Positions 29,123 to 37,239 of a stretch of DNA of 59,423 bases are shown here, piece after piece; the stretch's first letter is position 1, and each line of letters begins with the position of its first letter. The position numbers and the translations under genes are program-made. This stretch comes from Sphaerotilus sp. (GTDB taxonomy: Bacteria > Pseudomonadota > Gammaproteobacteria > Burkholderiales > Burkholderiaceae_C), in assembly GCA_013299055.1 (NCBI GenBank), contig JAAFKB010000010.1, forward strand, positions 1 to 59,423, written 5' to 3'. The notes beneath the pieces are model-generated. The model did no database searches. It was not told the DNA's origin and saw nothing but the letters and a program-made list of their open reading frames with translations.

Positions 29123-30286
29123 ATGCCACGTCCCCTCCTCATCTCCGTCGGCACCCGACCCGAAATCATCAAGATGGCGCCGCTGCACCGCGAGCTGCGC
29201 CAGCGGGGCCTGCCCGTGGCCTGGGTCCACACCGGCCAGCACCGCGACATGGCCCAGCCGCTGTACGAGTTCTTCGGCATCGAGCCCGAGCACGAGGTCA
29301 CGCTGGAGCGCCGTAACGGCCAGCTCTCGCACCTGAACGCGCTGCTGCTGGAGGGCTTGTCCGAGGTCTTCGAGCGCACGCAGCCCTGCGCCGTGCTGGT
29401 CCACGGCGACACCACCAGCACGCTGGCCTCGGCGCAGGCGGCGTTCTACCAGGGCGTGCCGATCGGCCACGTCGAAGCGGGTCTGCGCACCTTCAACCAC
29501 CGCGAGCCCTTTCCCGAGGAGATGAACCGCGAGCTGACCGCGCGGCTGGCGCACTGGCATTTCGCACCCACGCACCAGGCGGCCACCAACCTGCGCAATG
29601 AAGGCGTGCGCACGCCCGGCATCCACACGGTCGGCAACACGGCCGTCGATGCGGCGCTGGCGGGCACGGCGCGGGTCGAATCGCTGCTGGCGCAGGGCCA
29701 CGCCGTCCTGCCACCGGCGCTGGACCGGCTGCGCGACGGCCTGCAACACCGCCACTGGCGCCTCATCACCGTCACCGCCCACCGCCGCGAGAACTGGGGC
29801 GAGGGCATCGAGAACATCGCCCGCGCCGTGTCCGCGCTGCTGGACGCACACCCCGATCTGGCAGTGGTCTGGCCGGTGCATGGCAACCCGGCGGTGAGCG
29901 ACGCGGTGCAGGCGGCGCTGGGTGCGCAGGCGCAGCAGCTGGAGGGGCGGCTGACGCTGTGCACGCCGCTGGACTATCCCGCGCTGCTCTGGTGCCTGCA
30001 CCACAGCGTGCTGGCACTGACCGACTCGGGCGGCATCCAGGAGGAAGGGGCGGCGCTGTCCTGCCCGGTGCTGGTGCTGCGCAACACGACCGAGCGGCCG
30101 GAGCTGATCGAAGCCGGTGCGGGCGTGATCGTCGGCACCGACCGGACGCGCATCGTCCAGACCGTCACCCACCTGCTGCGTGACACCGCCGCGCTGCAGG
30201 CCATGCGCGACGCCGTGAACCCGTTCGGCGATGGCACCACGGCGCGGCAGATCGCCGATGTGCTGCAACAGGATCTGGGGGTCTGA
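29123..30286 (+). CDS. wecB: UDP-N-acetylglucosamine 2-epimerase (non-hydrolysing)
   Basis: 387 residues. All family landmarks are present: SVGTRPEIIKMAPL at the start, HTGQHRDM, VHGDTTST, HVEAGLRT, EEMNRELT, TAHRRENWGEG and DSGGIQEEGAAL. It interconverts UDP-GlcNAc and UDP-ManNAc in the cytoplasm. In this cluster it would provide UDP-ManNAc for the polymer (inference). The ATG at 29123 is preferred over a TTG at 29111. The gap from the deacetylase gene is 37 bases. Confidence 0.95.
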   Translation: MPRPLLISVGTRPEIIKMAPLHRELRQRGLPVAWVHTGQHRDMAQPLYEFFGIEPEHEVTLERRNGQLSHLNALLLEGLSEVFERTQPCAVLVHGDTTSTLASAQAAFYQGVPIGHVEAGLRTFNHREPFPEEMNRELTARLAHWHFAPTHQAATNLRNEGVRTPGIHTVGNTAVDAALAGTARVESLLAQGHAVLPPALDRLRDGLQHRHWRLITVTAHRRENWGEGIENIARAVSALLDAHPDLAVVWPVHGNPAVSDAVQAALGAQAQQLEGRLTLCTPLDYPALLWCLHHSVLALTDSGGIQEEGAALSCPVLVLRNTTERPELIEAGAGVIVGTDRTRIVQTVTHLLRDTAALQAMRDAVNPFGDGTTARQIADVLQQDLGV

Positions 30287-30287
30287 G

Positions 30288-31094
30288 ATGCCAAGACACC
30301 ACCGGAGCCTGCGCACCGTCGCCGCCGTCCTGCCGCTCCTGCTGTTGGCCAGCCTGGCGGTGGCGCAGGAATCCACCGCCAAGGCCCGCCGCGGCCAGAT
30401 CGACCTCACCCAGCGCCAGAGCCGCCACAGCGCCAACCTGCCCGCCGGCCACGCCACCGGCCTGCGCGGCAACTGGGCGCTCAGCCAGGACACGGTGCTC
30501 AACGCCGAGCTGCTGTCGGAGAAGAAGTTCGGTGCGCAAGGTGGGGTGGCGGCCGTCGGCGCCACGCAGAACCTGGACCCCGACTGGTTCGTCAGCGCCA
30601 GCCTGACCCGCGGCTGGGGTGGTCCGAACTGGGCACGCACCCGGCTGGACGGCGCCGTCTCGCGCAAGTGGGGCGCCGACCGCCAGCTCGTCACCACGCT
30701 GGGCGCCTACCGCGGCAACTTCGACGCCAGCCGCAGCGACCGCGGCCTGCGCGTGTCGGCGAACTACTACGTGAACCACTTCGTCGTCCTCGAAGGGGGC
30801 GTCAGCTTCAACAGCAGCCACCCTGGCAAGGTGCGCTCGCAGATGCCGTACCTGGCCGTGACGCTGGGCAACGAGGGGCTGCAGTTGCTCACCCTGCGCG
30901 CCAGCCGGGGCAGCGAGGCGTACCAGAGCGTGGGCACGTCGGCGCAGCTGGTGGACTTCGACAGCCAGTCGTTCAGCCTCGACTGGCGCTACTGGCTGGC
31001 GCCGGACTGGGGCATGACGCTGCACGCCGAACGCTACCTCAACCCCAGCTACCGCCGCACCACCGTGGGCGGCGGCCTGTTCCTGCAGATGTGA
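30288..31094 (+). CDS. YaiO-family outer-membrane beta-barrel protein
   Basis: 268 residues with a signal peptide ending near LAVAQ. Strands alternate aromatic and polar residues (NWALSQDTVLNAELL, WFVSASLTRGWGG, QLVTTLGAYRGNF, SANYYVNHFVVLEGGVSF) and the C terminus ends in a barrel-like GGGLFLQM. YaiO-type barrels sit next to a family-2 glycosyltransferase (yaiP) in E. coli, which supports an outer-membrane export or anchoring role here. It begins one base after the wecB stop. Confidence 0.85.
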   Translation: MPRHHRSLRTVAAVLPLLLLASLAVAQESTAKARRGQIDLTQRQSRHSANLPAGHATGLRGNWALSQDTVLNAELLSEKKFGAQGGVAAVGATQNLDPDWFVSASLTRGWGGPNWARTRLDGAVSRKWGADRQLVTTLGAYRGNFDASRSDRGLRVSANYYVNHFVVLEGGVSFNSSHPGKVRSQMPYLAVTLGNEGLQLLTLRASRGSEAYQSVGTSAQLVDFDSQSFSLDWRYWLAPDWGMTLHAERYLNPSYRRTTVGGGLFLQM

Positions 31095-31108
31095 GCCCTG
31101 GACGCGCC

Positions 31109-31969
31109 ATGTTCGACCTCCTGCGTCGCCTGACCCCACCCGCCCGGCCGGATTTCCAGCACTCGGTGCAGCACGCCATGCTGGGCGAACTCACGCCCCG
31201 AGGCGCCCGTGGCGCGCGGGCACCGATGCACCGCTCGATCTGGGGCCTGCACCTGCCGCCGCACCGGCTGGCTGGCGCGGTGGCGCTGGCGCTGGTGCTG
31301 ACGCTGGTGCTGGTGCTGCTACGGCCGCTGATCGCCTCGGCCTGGTCGGCGGAGCTGCTGTGGTGGCTCACGCGCATGGAGCTGTCCGGGCGCTTCGCGG
31401 GCATCACCGAACACGGCCAGCTGCCCTTCCAGGTCGCCACCCCGGTCGTCACGCTGTTCGTCAGCGCCCCCCTGCCGACGACGCTGATGTTCAACGCCAT
31501 CGGCGTGGTGGCGGTGTGGTGGCTGTCCGGGATGCTGCCCGACGTGGCGCGGCCAGGCGGCTACCTGCTGCGGGTGGGCGCGATCATCCACGGGGCGGCG
31601 GTGCTGTTCTTCTGGATCTGGCCGGCGAGCTTTCCGCACTCGGTCAACGAGCACGTCGGCAATGGTCTGCAGCAATGCTGGGCGCTGATGCTGCTGGCGC
31701 CGTGGATCCACCTCTGCACCTACTACCTCTTCGCCGTGACCTGGGTGCAGCGGCTCGCGCTGACGCTGCTGACCTGGGGCTACCTCTTCCTGCTCGCACC
31801 GCTGCTGTTCGCGCTGCACACGCTGGTGCTGCACGCCTGGGGGCTGCTGGCCATGCCGCTGCTGCACCTGCTCTTCGGCGTCATGGTGGCCATCATCGGC
31901 TTCGTGGCGCTCTATGGCTGGGCCATGGGCTGGGCCAACGCCCGCCAGCAATCCACGCCAGTGCCTTGA
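31109..31969 (+). CDS. Multi-pass inner-membrane protein of unknown function
   Basis: 286 residues. A cytoplasmic N-terminal stretch (about 50 residues) is followed by a hydrophobic helix (AGAVALALVLTLVLVLLRPLI) and about four more TM segments (FNAIGVVAVWWLSG, GAIIHGAAVLFFWIWPA, ALMLLAPWIHLCTYYLFAV, LTLLTWGYLFLLAPLLFAL and GVMVAIIGFVALYG). No domain recognised; a distant Yip1-like fold is possible. Its position inside the cluster suggests membrane assembly or transport of the glycan. Confidence 0.75.
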   Translation: MFDLLRRLTPPARPDFQHSVQHAMLGELTPRGARGARAPMHRSIWGLHLPPHRLAGAVALALVLTLVLVLLRPLIASAWSAELLWWLTRMELSGRFAGITEHGQLPFQVATPVVTLFVSAPLPTTLMFNAIGVVAVWWLSGMLPDVARPGGYLLRVGAIIHGAAVLFFWIWPASFPHSVNEHVGNGLQQCWALMLLAPWIHLCTYYLFAVTWVQRLALTLLTWGYLFLLAPLLFALHTLVLHAWGLLAMPLLHLLFGVMVAIIGFVALYGWAMGWANARQQSTPVP

Positions 31970-31982
31970 CTCCGGACACCCC

Positions 31983-33248
31983 ATGCCCATGCCCATGCCC
32001 AGACGCTTTCGCTCGACACACACCCTCGCCGCCACGGCCCTGGCCTGCAGCGTCTGGGCGTCGGCCGGCGCGCAGGTGAACACCGGCACGCCGCCGATGG
32101 ACAGCCTGTGCCCACCCGGCGCGCTGGTGGACGCCGCCTTCCGCGACGCAGCGGTGCTGACGATGCGCCAGCTCGTCGTGCGCGCACCGGGCCAGCCCAG
32201 CCATGGGGCCGTGCGCCGGGCACTGGCCGCCGCCCACGTCGATGGCCAGAAACGCCCCTGGCACCACATCGCCGCCTACGAAGGCAACCTCGGCCTGATC
32301 GGCGCGCTGCGGGTGGACCCGACCCTGCGCACAGAGGCCGCCGACTGGCTGCGCTGGCAGGTGCGCCACTTGCCGCTGCGGGGTGCGGACCAGGGGGTGC
32401 TGCACGACCGCTGGGTGCTGGCGGATGGGTCGCAGGAGTCGACCTGCCCACCCGACATCGACGCCCGCCACTGCCAGCAGATCGACGCCACCGACAGCAC
32501 CATCGCTTCGCTGTTCCTGATGGCCAAGGCGTACCTGGACCACGGCGGTGACGCGGCGCTGCTGCGCGAGCCGGCGGTGCGGCTGGCGCTGGACCGGGCC
32601 GGGGTGACGCTGGCAAGGCTGCAGCAGCCGGACGGGCTGAGCTGGGCCAAGCGCAGCCACCCGGTGGCGTATCTGATGGACGCGGTGGAAGTCGCCGCCG
32701 GCTGGCGGGCGCTGGCGCAGGTGCAGGAGCAGGTGTGGTCCCAGCCGGCGGCGGCCCAGACCAGCCGCGAACGCGCCCGCCGCACCAGCGAGGCCGTCGA
32801 GCAGCGGCTGTGGGATCCCGCCACCGCGCTGTGGCGGGTGAGCCGGGAGGCAAGCCCCGCCCAGATGCGCCACTGGTATCCCGACACCATGGCACAGGCG
32901 TGGCCGCTGCTGTGGACTTCGCCCAGCCAGCCGGCGGCCTTCCAGCTCTCGCGCACGGCCTGGCCGCGGGCGGCGGCGCAGTGGCGCGGGCGGGAGCAGT
33001 CCTGGCAGTCCCGCAACGTCGATCCAGCCGGCTTCTGGTGGCCGGCGGCGGCCGTGGCGGCGCATTGCGTGGGCGACACCGCCGCCGCCACGGACTGGGT
33101 GGCCCGCGCCCGCGCCGCCTGGCTGAAACCGCAAGCGCCCTTCGCCTGGCCGTTCCAGGTCAGCGATCTGCTGTGGCTGCTGTGGCTGGCCGAGCCGGGT
33201 CCGCCCCAGGCGCCGCTCCCCGCGCCCACGCCTGGCCCTGACCGCTGA
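31983..33248 (+). CDS. Periplasmic helical protein, suspected alpha/alpha-toroid glycoside hydrolase or lyase-like
   Basis: 421 residues with a signal peptide (TLAATALACSVWASAGAQ). The body is built of helix pairs with repeated Trp/Ala/Arg patterns (HHIAAYEGNLGLIGAL, DATDSTIASLFLMAKAYLDHG, HPVAYLMDAVEVAAGWRAL, QSRNVDPAGFWWPAAAVAAHC), suggestive of a six-hairpin toroid like those of AlgL or BcsZ partners in synthase-dependent systems. This fold call is inference; no catalytic motif is certain. Alternative ATG codons occur at 31989 and 31995 because of a repeated ATGCCC. Confidence 0.75.
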   Translation: MPMPMPRRFRSTHTLAATALACSVWASAGAQVNTGTPPMDSLCPPGALVDAAFRDAAVLTMRQLVVRAPGQPSHGAVRRALAAAHVDGQKRPWHHIAAYEGNLGLIGALRVDPTLRTEAADWLRWQVRHLPLRGADQGVLHDRWVLADGSQESTCPPDIDARHCQQIDATDSTIASLFLMAKAYLDHGGDAALLREPAVRLALDRAGVTLARLQQPDGLSWAKRSHPVAYLMDAVEVAAGWRALAQVQEQVWSQPAAAQTSRERARRTSEAVEQRLWDPATALWRVSREASPAQMRHWYPDTMAQAWPLLWTSPSQPAAFQLSRTAWPRAAAQWRGREQSWQSRNVDPAGFWWPAAAVAAHCVGDTAAATDWVARARAAWLKPQAPFAWPFQVSDLLWLLWLAEPGPPQAPLPAPTPGPDR

Positions 33249-33294
33249 ACCGCTTGCGATCCCCGTCAACACATCCAACCCAAGGAGAACCCCC

Positions 33295-35454
33295 ATGCCA
33301 CCCATGCCCACCCTGCGCACCCTCGCGTCCGCCCTGCTCCTCGGCCTCGGCCTGGCCGGGCTGACCCCCACGCTCCACGCCGCCCCGCGCGACACCCTGG
33401 TGATGCTGGTGCCCGACAACGCCAACCTCGCCGACTGGCCCGTCAAGGTCTGGACCGACTCGGCGGCCGAGGAAGGCATCCGGCTGCGCACCATGACCGA
33501 CACCCAGTTCCTGGCGCTCGGCACCACGGCCGCCGCCCAGATCGCCGGCCTGATCCTGCCCGACAGCGCCCACCAGCAGGCCAGCGACGCCGTGGTGGCT
33601 GCCGTGACGCAGTACACCAACCTGGGCGGCCGGCTGATGCTGGTCTATGACGCGGGCGCGCTCACGTCCGGCGGTTTCTACGCGCCGGGCAAGTCGCGCT
33701 TCTCGGCGCTGGCCGGGGTGGACTACACGCTCTACGACACGCTGCTGGAGCGCATGGTCGGCTTCGGCCCGGTGGTCAGCGACGCGGCGACGCTCGACAC
33801 GCTGCGCATTCCGCCCGGCAAGTCCATGGCCTGGACCGCCCCGACCACCCTGGCCCGCACCGCCAGCGCCAGCACCCAGTTCGTGCAGACCTCCAGCGCC
33901 GATCCGGTGGGCACCCGCGCCATGCGCAGCTACATCGAGGGGCGGGCCCTCAAGCGCATCGACGAAAGCTCGCGCAACGTGCGCAACGCCCAGCGGCTGA
34001 GCACCCAGGCCGTGCGCGACCTGCTCGGGTTGAACAGCCTGCCGCAGACGTCGAGCCTGCGCCTGGCCCCCAAGGTGCCGAGCACGACCACCAGCACCGT
34101 GCAGGCGGACGCCGCCACCTTGGCCGCCGCCTCCGTCTCCACCGCTGCCGCCACCACCGCCACCCCGGCCCCCCAGCGCGCCATCAGCGGCTACGGCTAC
34201 GGCTACCTCGATTACTTCAGCTTCGTGACCCAGGGCAGCTACACCGGCACGCCTTACCTCACCTCGCCCGACCACGGTCTGGTCGCCGGCAGCCGCCAGG
34301 TCGGCAGCGGCCGGGTGCTGTTCGTCAACCTGCCGCTGGGCTACTTCAAGGCCATCGGCACCGACAGCGCGCCGCTGCACGGTTTCCTGAACCTCTTCGC
34401 CCGCCAGCAGGTGCAGATGCCCACCATGTCGGTGCAGCCCAATGGCGTCGGCGGGCTGGTCTACAACTGGCACGTGGACGACGGCGACGACCTGACCGCC
34501 GACATGAAGTACCTGCTGGACTCGACCAGCGTGCTGCGCCGCGGGCCGTTCTCGATCCACTTCACGGCAGGCCCGGACACGGTCACGCTGGGCGATGGTC
34601 AAGGCATGAGCCTGGCCACCAAGGCGGCGTCGCAGACCCAGTTCAGCCGCATCAAGTCGCTCGGCGTCGGGCATGAGCTGGCCTCGCACGGCGGCTGGAA
34701 CCACGACCTCTTCGGGCTGGGTGCCAGCGAGTCCAACCAGGCCACCTACCAGCCCTGGCTGGAGCTGAACTTCGCCGCGGTCGAGCGCCTGTACGGCAAG
34801 AAGACCACCGAGTACTCGGCCCCGCAGGGCAACAACCCGACCTGGGCGGTGAACTGGCTGGAAAACCGCGGCGTCACCGGCATGTACTTCGTCGGCGACA
34901 CCGGCTCGGCCGCCATCCGCTCGTGGCGCGCAGGCAAACGGCTCACGAAGTCGCTGTGGAGCTTCCCGCTGTCGCCCTACGAGAAGTACGGCACCTTCGA
35001 GGAGTTCGAGGAGTTCGGGGTGACGGATGCAGTGTCGGGGCAGTGGCTGCAGGACTTGCAGAGCTTCGTCGTGAACAAGCGCACCAACCGCATGTTCTAC
35101 AACCACCCGCCGGGCGCCCGCGGCCACCTCAAGCCGGTGACGGACCTGCTGGCCCGGGGCGACCTGCTGCAGCTGGCGGGCAAGTTCCGCTGGTACACGA
35201 TGACGCAGCTGGCCCAGTTCGGTGAACGCCGTCTGGCCACCCAGTGGAACGCGAGCAGCAACCTGGGCTTCTCGACCTTCACCGCCACGCACCCGACCTC
35301 GCTGGCCGACATGACCTGGCTGCTGCCCAAGGCCCGCTACGCCGCACCGCGCATCACCAGCGGCTCGGGCAGTGTCAACAGCCTGGACGCCAGCGACTGG
35401 GTCGTGACGGCCCGCAGCGGTACCACGCTGAAGTTCACTGCCGCGGAACGTTGA
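33295..35454 (+). CDS. Secreted NodB-like polysaccharide deacetylase, second paralogue
   Basis: 719 residues with a cleavable signal peptide (LASALLLGLGLAGLTPTLHA), a Rossmann-like block (LVMLVPDNAN, GGRLMLVYDAG) and an Ala/Thr/Ser-rich insertion (about 255-295, STTTSTVQADAATLAAASVS). The deacetylase domain has HVDDGDD (His 393, Asp 395/396), GHELASHGGWNH (His 460, 465, 470), EYSAPQGNNP and YNHPPG (His 604). It is a paralogue of the membrane-anchored deacetylase three genes upstream but soluble and with a linker. A strong ribosome-binding site (AAGGAG) precedes the ATG. Last gene of the cluster. Confidence 0.85.
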   Translation: MPPMPTLRTLASALLLGLGLAGLTPTLHAAPRDTLVMLVPDNANLADWPVKVWTDSAAEEGIRLRTMTDTQFLALGTTAAAQIAGLILPDSAHQQASDAVVAAVTQYTNLGGRLMLVYDAGALTSGGFYAPGKSRFSALAGVDYTLYDTLLERMVGFGPVVSDAATLDTLRIPPGKSMAWTAPTTLARTASASTQFVQTSSADPVGTRAMRSYIEGRALKRIDESSRNVRNAQRLSTQAVRDLLGLNSLPQTSSLRLAPKVPSTTTSTVQADAATLAAASVSTAAATTATPAPQRAISGYGYGYLDYFSFVTQGSYTGTPYLTSPDHGLVAGSRQVGSGRVLFVNLPLGYFKAIGTDSAPLHGFLNLFARQQVQMPTMSVQPNGVGGLVYNWHVDDGDDLTADMKYLLDSTSVLRRGPFSIHFTAGPDTVTLGDGQGMSLATKAASQTQFSRIKSLGVGHELASHGGWNHDLFGLGASESNQATYQPWLELNFAAVERLYGKKTTEYSAPQGNNPTWAVNWLENRGVTGMYFVGDTGSAAIRSWRAGKRLTKSLWSFPLSPYEKYGTFEEFEEFGVTDAVSGQWLQDLQSFVVNKRTNRMFYNHPPGARGHLKPVTDLLARGDLLQLAGKFRWYTMTQLAQFGERRLATQWNASSNLGFSTFTATHPTSLADMTWLLPKARYAAPRITSGSGSVNSLDASDWVVTARSGTTLKFTAAER

Positions 35455-35571
35455 GCGCGTCAACCGCGATCCACGACTTTCGTTCAGGTTCCTGGCGGCA
35501 ATCTGCCGCAGAATCGCCGCGCCAGTCCCCAGCTCCGCTGGGCTGGCCGTCGTGCTTCCTGGAGGTGGACC

Positions 35572-35895
35572 ATGTGGAAACGTATCGCGGTGGTGTGGAC
35601 GCTGGTGAAGGTGGATGCGCGCGTGCTCTGGTACGCGCTGCAGCATCCGCAGTCGCCACGCTGGCTCAAGCTGGGGGCGGTGGGCATGGTGGCGTACCTG
35701 CTCTCGCCGATCGACTTCATCCCGGACATGCTGCCGGTGATCGGTGTGGTGGACGACCTGGTGCTGATTCCGCTGGCGATGCGCTGGCTGCTCGGTCGCC
35801 TGCCAACGTCGATCCGCGAGTACGCCGAGCGCCGCGCCCGCGGCGAGTCGGTGGACCCGTCGGGTAAACCCACGGTGGTGCGCGTCGTCGACTGA
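35572..35895 (+). CDS. YkvA-family (DUF1232) small membrane protein
   Basis: 107 residues. The core LKLGAVGMVAYLLSPIDFIPDMLPVIGVVDDLVLI is the DUF1232 signature, with its conserved SPIDFIPD turn between two hydrophobic helices. GGAGGTGG precedes the ATG. Function is unknown; relatives are often near membrane or stress genes. Confidence 0.88.
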   Translation: MWKRIAVVWTLVKVDARVLWYALQHPQSPRWLKLGAVGMVAYLLSPIDFIPDMLPVIGVVDDLVLIPLAMRWLLGRLPTSIREYAERRARGESVDPSGKPTVVRVVD

Positions 35896-35921
35896 GACGG
35901 GCTTGGCGTAGGATCAGGTCC

Positions 35922-36152
35922 ATGAACCTGATCGAATTTGAACTGCGGGGCGCGTTCATTCCCCTGGACGCCCTGCTCAAGGCCACCAGCGTCGCCCACA
36001 GCGGCGGCGCGGCCAAGACCCTGGTGGCCGATGGCGCCGTCCAGGTCGATGGACAGCCCGAGTCCCGCAAGACCTGCAAGATACGCGCGGGACAGGTCGT
36101 CACCGTGGCGGCTGCGCACACGCGCATCCGGGTCCACGCCCCTGCACTCTGA
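35922..36152 (+). CDS. S4-domain RNA-binding protein (YbcJ-like)
   Basis: 76 residues, a stand-alone S4 fold: FIPLDALLKATSVAHSGGAAKTLVADGAVQVDGQPESRKTCKIRAGQVV is the canonical RNA-binding alpha-L motif. Such small proteins bind structured RNA, possibly in ribosome rescue or assembly, but this member's target is unknown. It follows the YkvA gene by 26 bases. Confidence 0.88.
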   Translation: MNLIEFELRGAFIPLDALLKATSVAHSGGAAKTLVADGAVQVDGQPESRKTCKIRAGQVVTVAAAHTRIRVHAPAL

Positions 36153-36243
36153 TGCTGCTGCGCCAGCACACCGGACGGCTGGAACTTTCACGGTCGCCAC
36201 TGGTCTCACGCAGGCCCCTTCCTTACCCACCCAAGAGGACAAG

Positions 36244-37188
36244 ATGACCCGATTCTGGCGTACTGCAGTGTGTGTGCTTGCCCTGAGCACCGCCCTGGCT
36301 CCCGCACTCTCTGAAGCCAAGCGCCTCGGCAGCGGCGGCTCGTCCGGCATGCAACGCAGCCTGCCGTCCAAGAACACTCCGGCCCAGAACACGCCGGCCA
36401 CCCCAGCGCAGCAAGCTGCGCCGACCGCACCGATGGCCGGCGCGGCGGCCACGGGGGCTGCTGCCGCGGCGGGCAAGCGTTCCTGGATGGGGCCGCTGGC
36501 GGGCATCGCAGCCGGTCTGGGCATCGCGGCACTGATGAGCCACCTCGGCCTGGGTGAAGCCTTCGCCGACTTCATGCTGATCGCGCTGCTGGTCGTGGCC
36601 GCGCTGGCCGCCTTCATGTGGTTCAAGCGGCGCTCGGCCGGTGGTGGCCAGCGTCCGGCCATGGCGGGTGCGGGTGCGGGTGCGGGTGCAGGCACCGGCA
36701 TGGCCCCGTCCGACAATGCCCTGCAGCGCACGGCCCACCAGGTGAGCTGGCCCGGCAGCGCCAGCGCCACGGGCACGGGTGCCGCCGCCAGCTTTGCCCC
36801 GGTAGCGCCCACGATCCCGGCCGATTTCGACCGCCCCGGTTTCGAGCGCATCGCCCGCATGGTGTTCATCCGCATGCAGGCTGCCAACGACCGCGCCGAC
36901 CTGAACGACCTGCGGGAGTTCACGACGCCCGAGATGTTCGCCAGTCTCCGCGCCGATCTGCAGGACCGTGGCAGCCGCGCACAGGAGACCGACGTGGTCG
37001 AGGTCCGCGCCGAGATCATCGACTTCGACCGCGAAGCACAGCGCGACGTGGTCAGCGTGCGCTACACCGGCCTGATCCGCGAGGAAGCAGGCGGGCAGGC
37101 GGCACCGTTCGACGAGGTCTGGCACCTGGTCCAGCCGAGCGACCGCAGCCGCAACTGGGCCATCGCCGGCATCCAGCAAGCCGGCTGA
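36244..37188 (+). CDS. Tim44-like domain secreted/membrane protein
   Basis: 314 residues: signal peptide (CVLALSTALAPALSEA), a Pro/Ala/Thr-rich linker, two hydrophobic segments (about 80-99, 104-122), a Gly/Ala repeat (GAGAGAGAG) and a C-terminal Tim44-like domain (FERIARMVFIRMQAANDRADLNDLREFTTPEMFASL to the end). The Tim44-like fold is also in bacterial proteins of unknown role at the membrane. GAGGACAAG precedes the ATG. A GGGTGC tandem repeat encodes the Gly/Ala tract. Confidence 0.85.
   Translation: MTRFWRTAVCVLALSTALAPALSEAKRLGSGGSSGMQRSLPSKNTPAQNTPATPAQQAAPTAPMAGAAATGAAAAAGKRSWMGPLAGIAAGLGIAALMSHLGLGEAFADFMLIALLVVAALAAFMWFKRRSAGGGQRPAMAGAGAGAGAGTGMAPSDNALQRTAHQVSWPGSASATGTGAAASFAPVAPTIPADFDRPGFERIARMVFIRMQAANDRADLNDLREFTTPEMFASLRADLQDRGSRAQETDVVEVRAEIIDFDREAQRDVVSVRYTGLIREEAGGQAAPFDEVWHLVQPSDRSRNWAIAGIQQAG
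36666..36689 (+). repeat. Four perfect copies of GGGTGC inside the Tim44-like gene
   Basis: Hexanucleotide tandem array in frame, encoding alternating Gly and Ala. Because the unit is a multiple of three, slippage would change linker length without a frameshift. Confidence 0.8.
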
Positions 37189-37199
37189 TCGCCGCACCC

Positions 37200-37223
37200 C
37201 CGCCGCCCAGCACCGGGCGGCGG
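37200..37223. terminator. Bidirectional terminator-like hairpin between convergent genes
   Basis: A perfect 9-base stem CCGCCGCCC / GGGCGGCGG with a 6-base loop, 12 bases after the Tim44-like stop and 17 bases after the converging GGDEF stop. It is very GC-rich but lacks a T-tract on either side, so termination is likely but not certain. Confidence 0.5.
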
Positions 37224-37239
37224 CACACAGAGGGCGCCA

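Noticed and set aside
25960..29421. A 1153-codon minus-strand open frame across the polysaccharide cluster
   Set aside because: Antisense of three genes with clear domains; its translation has no recognisable motif.
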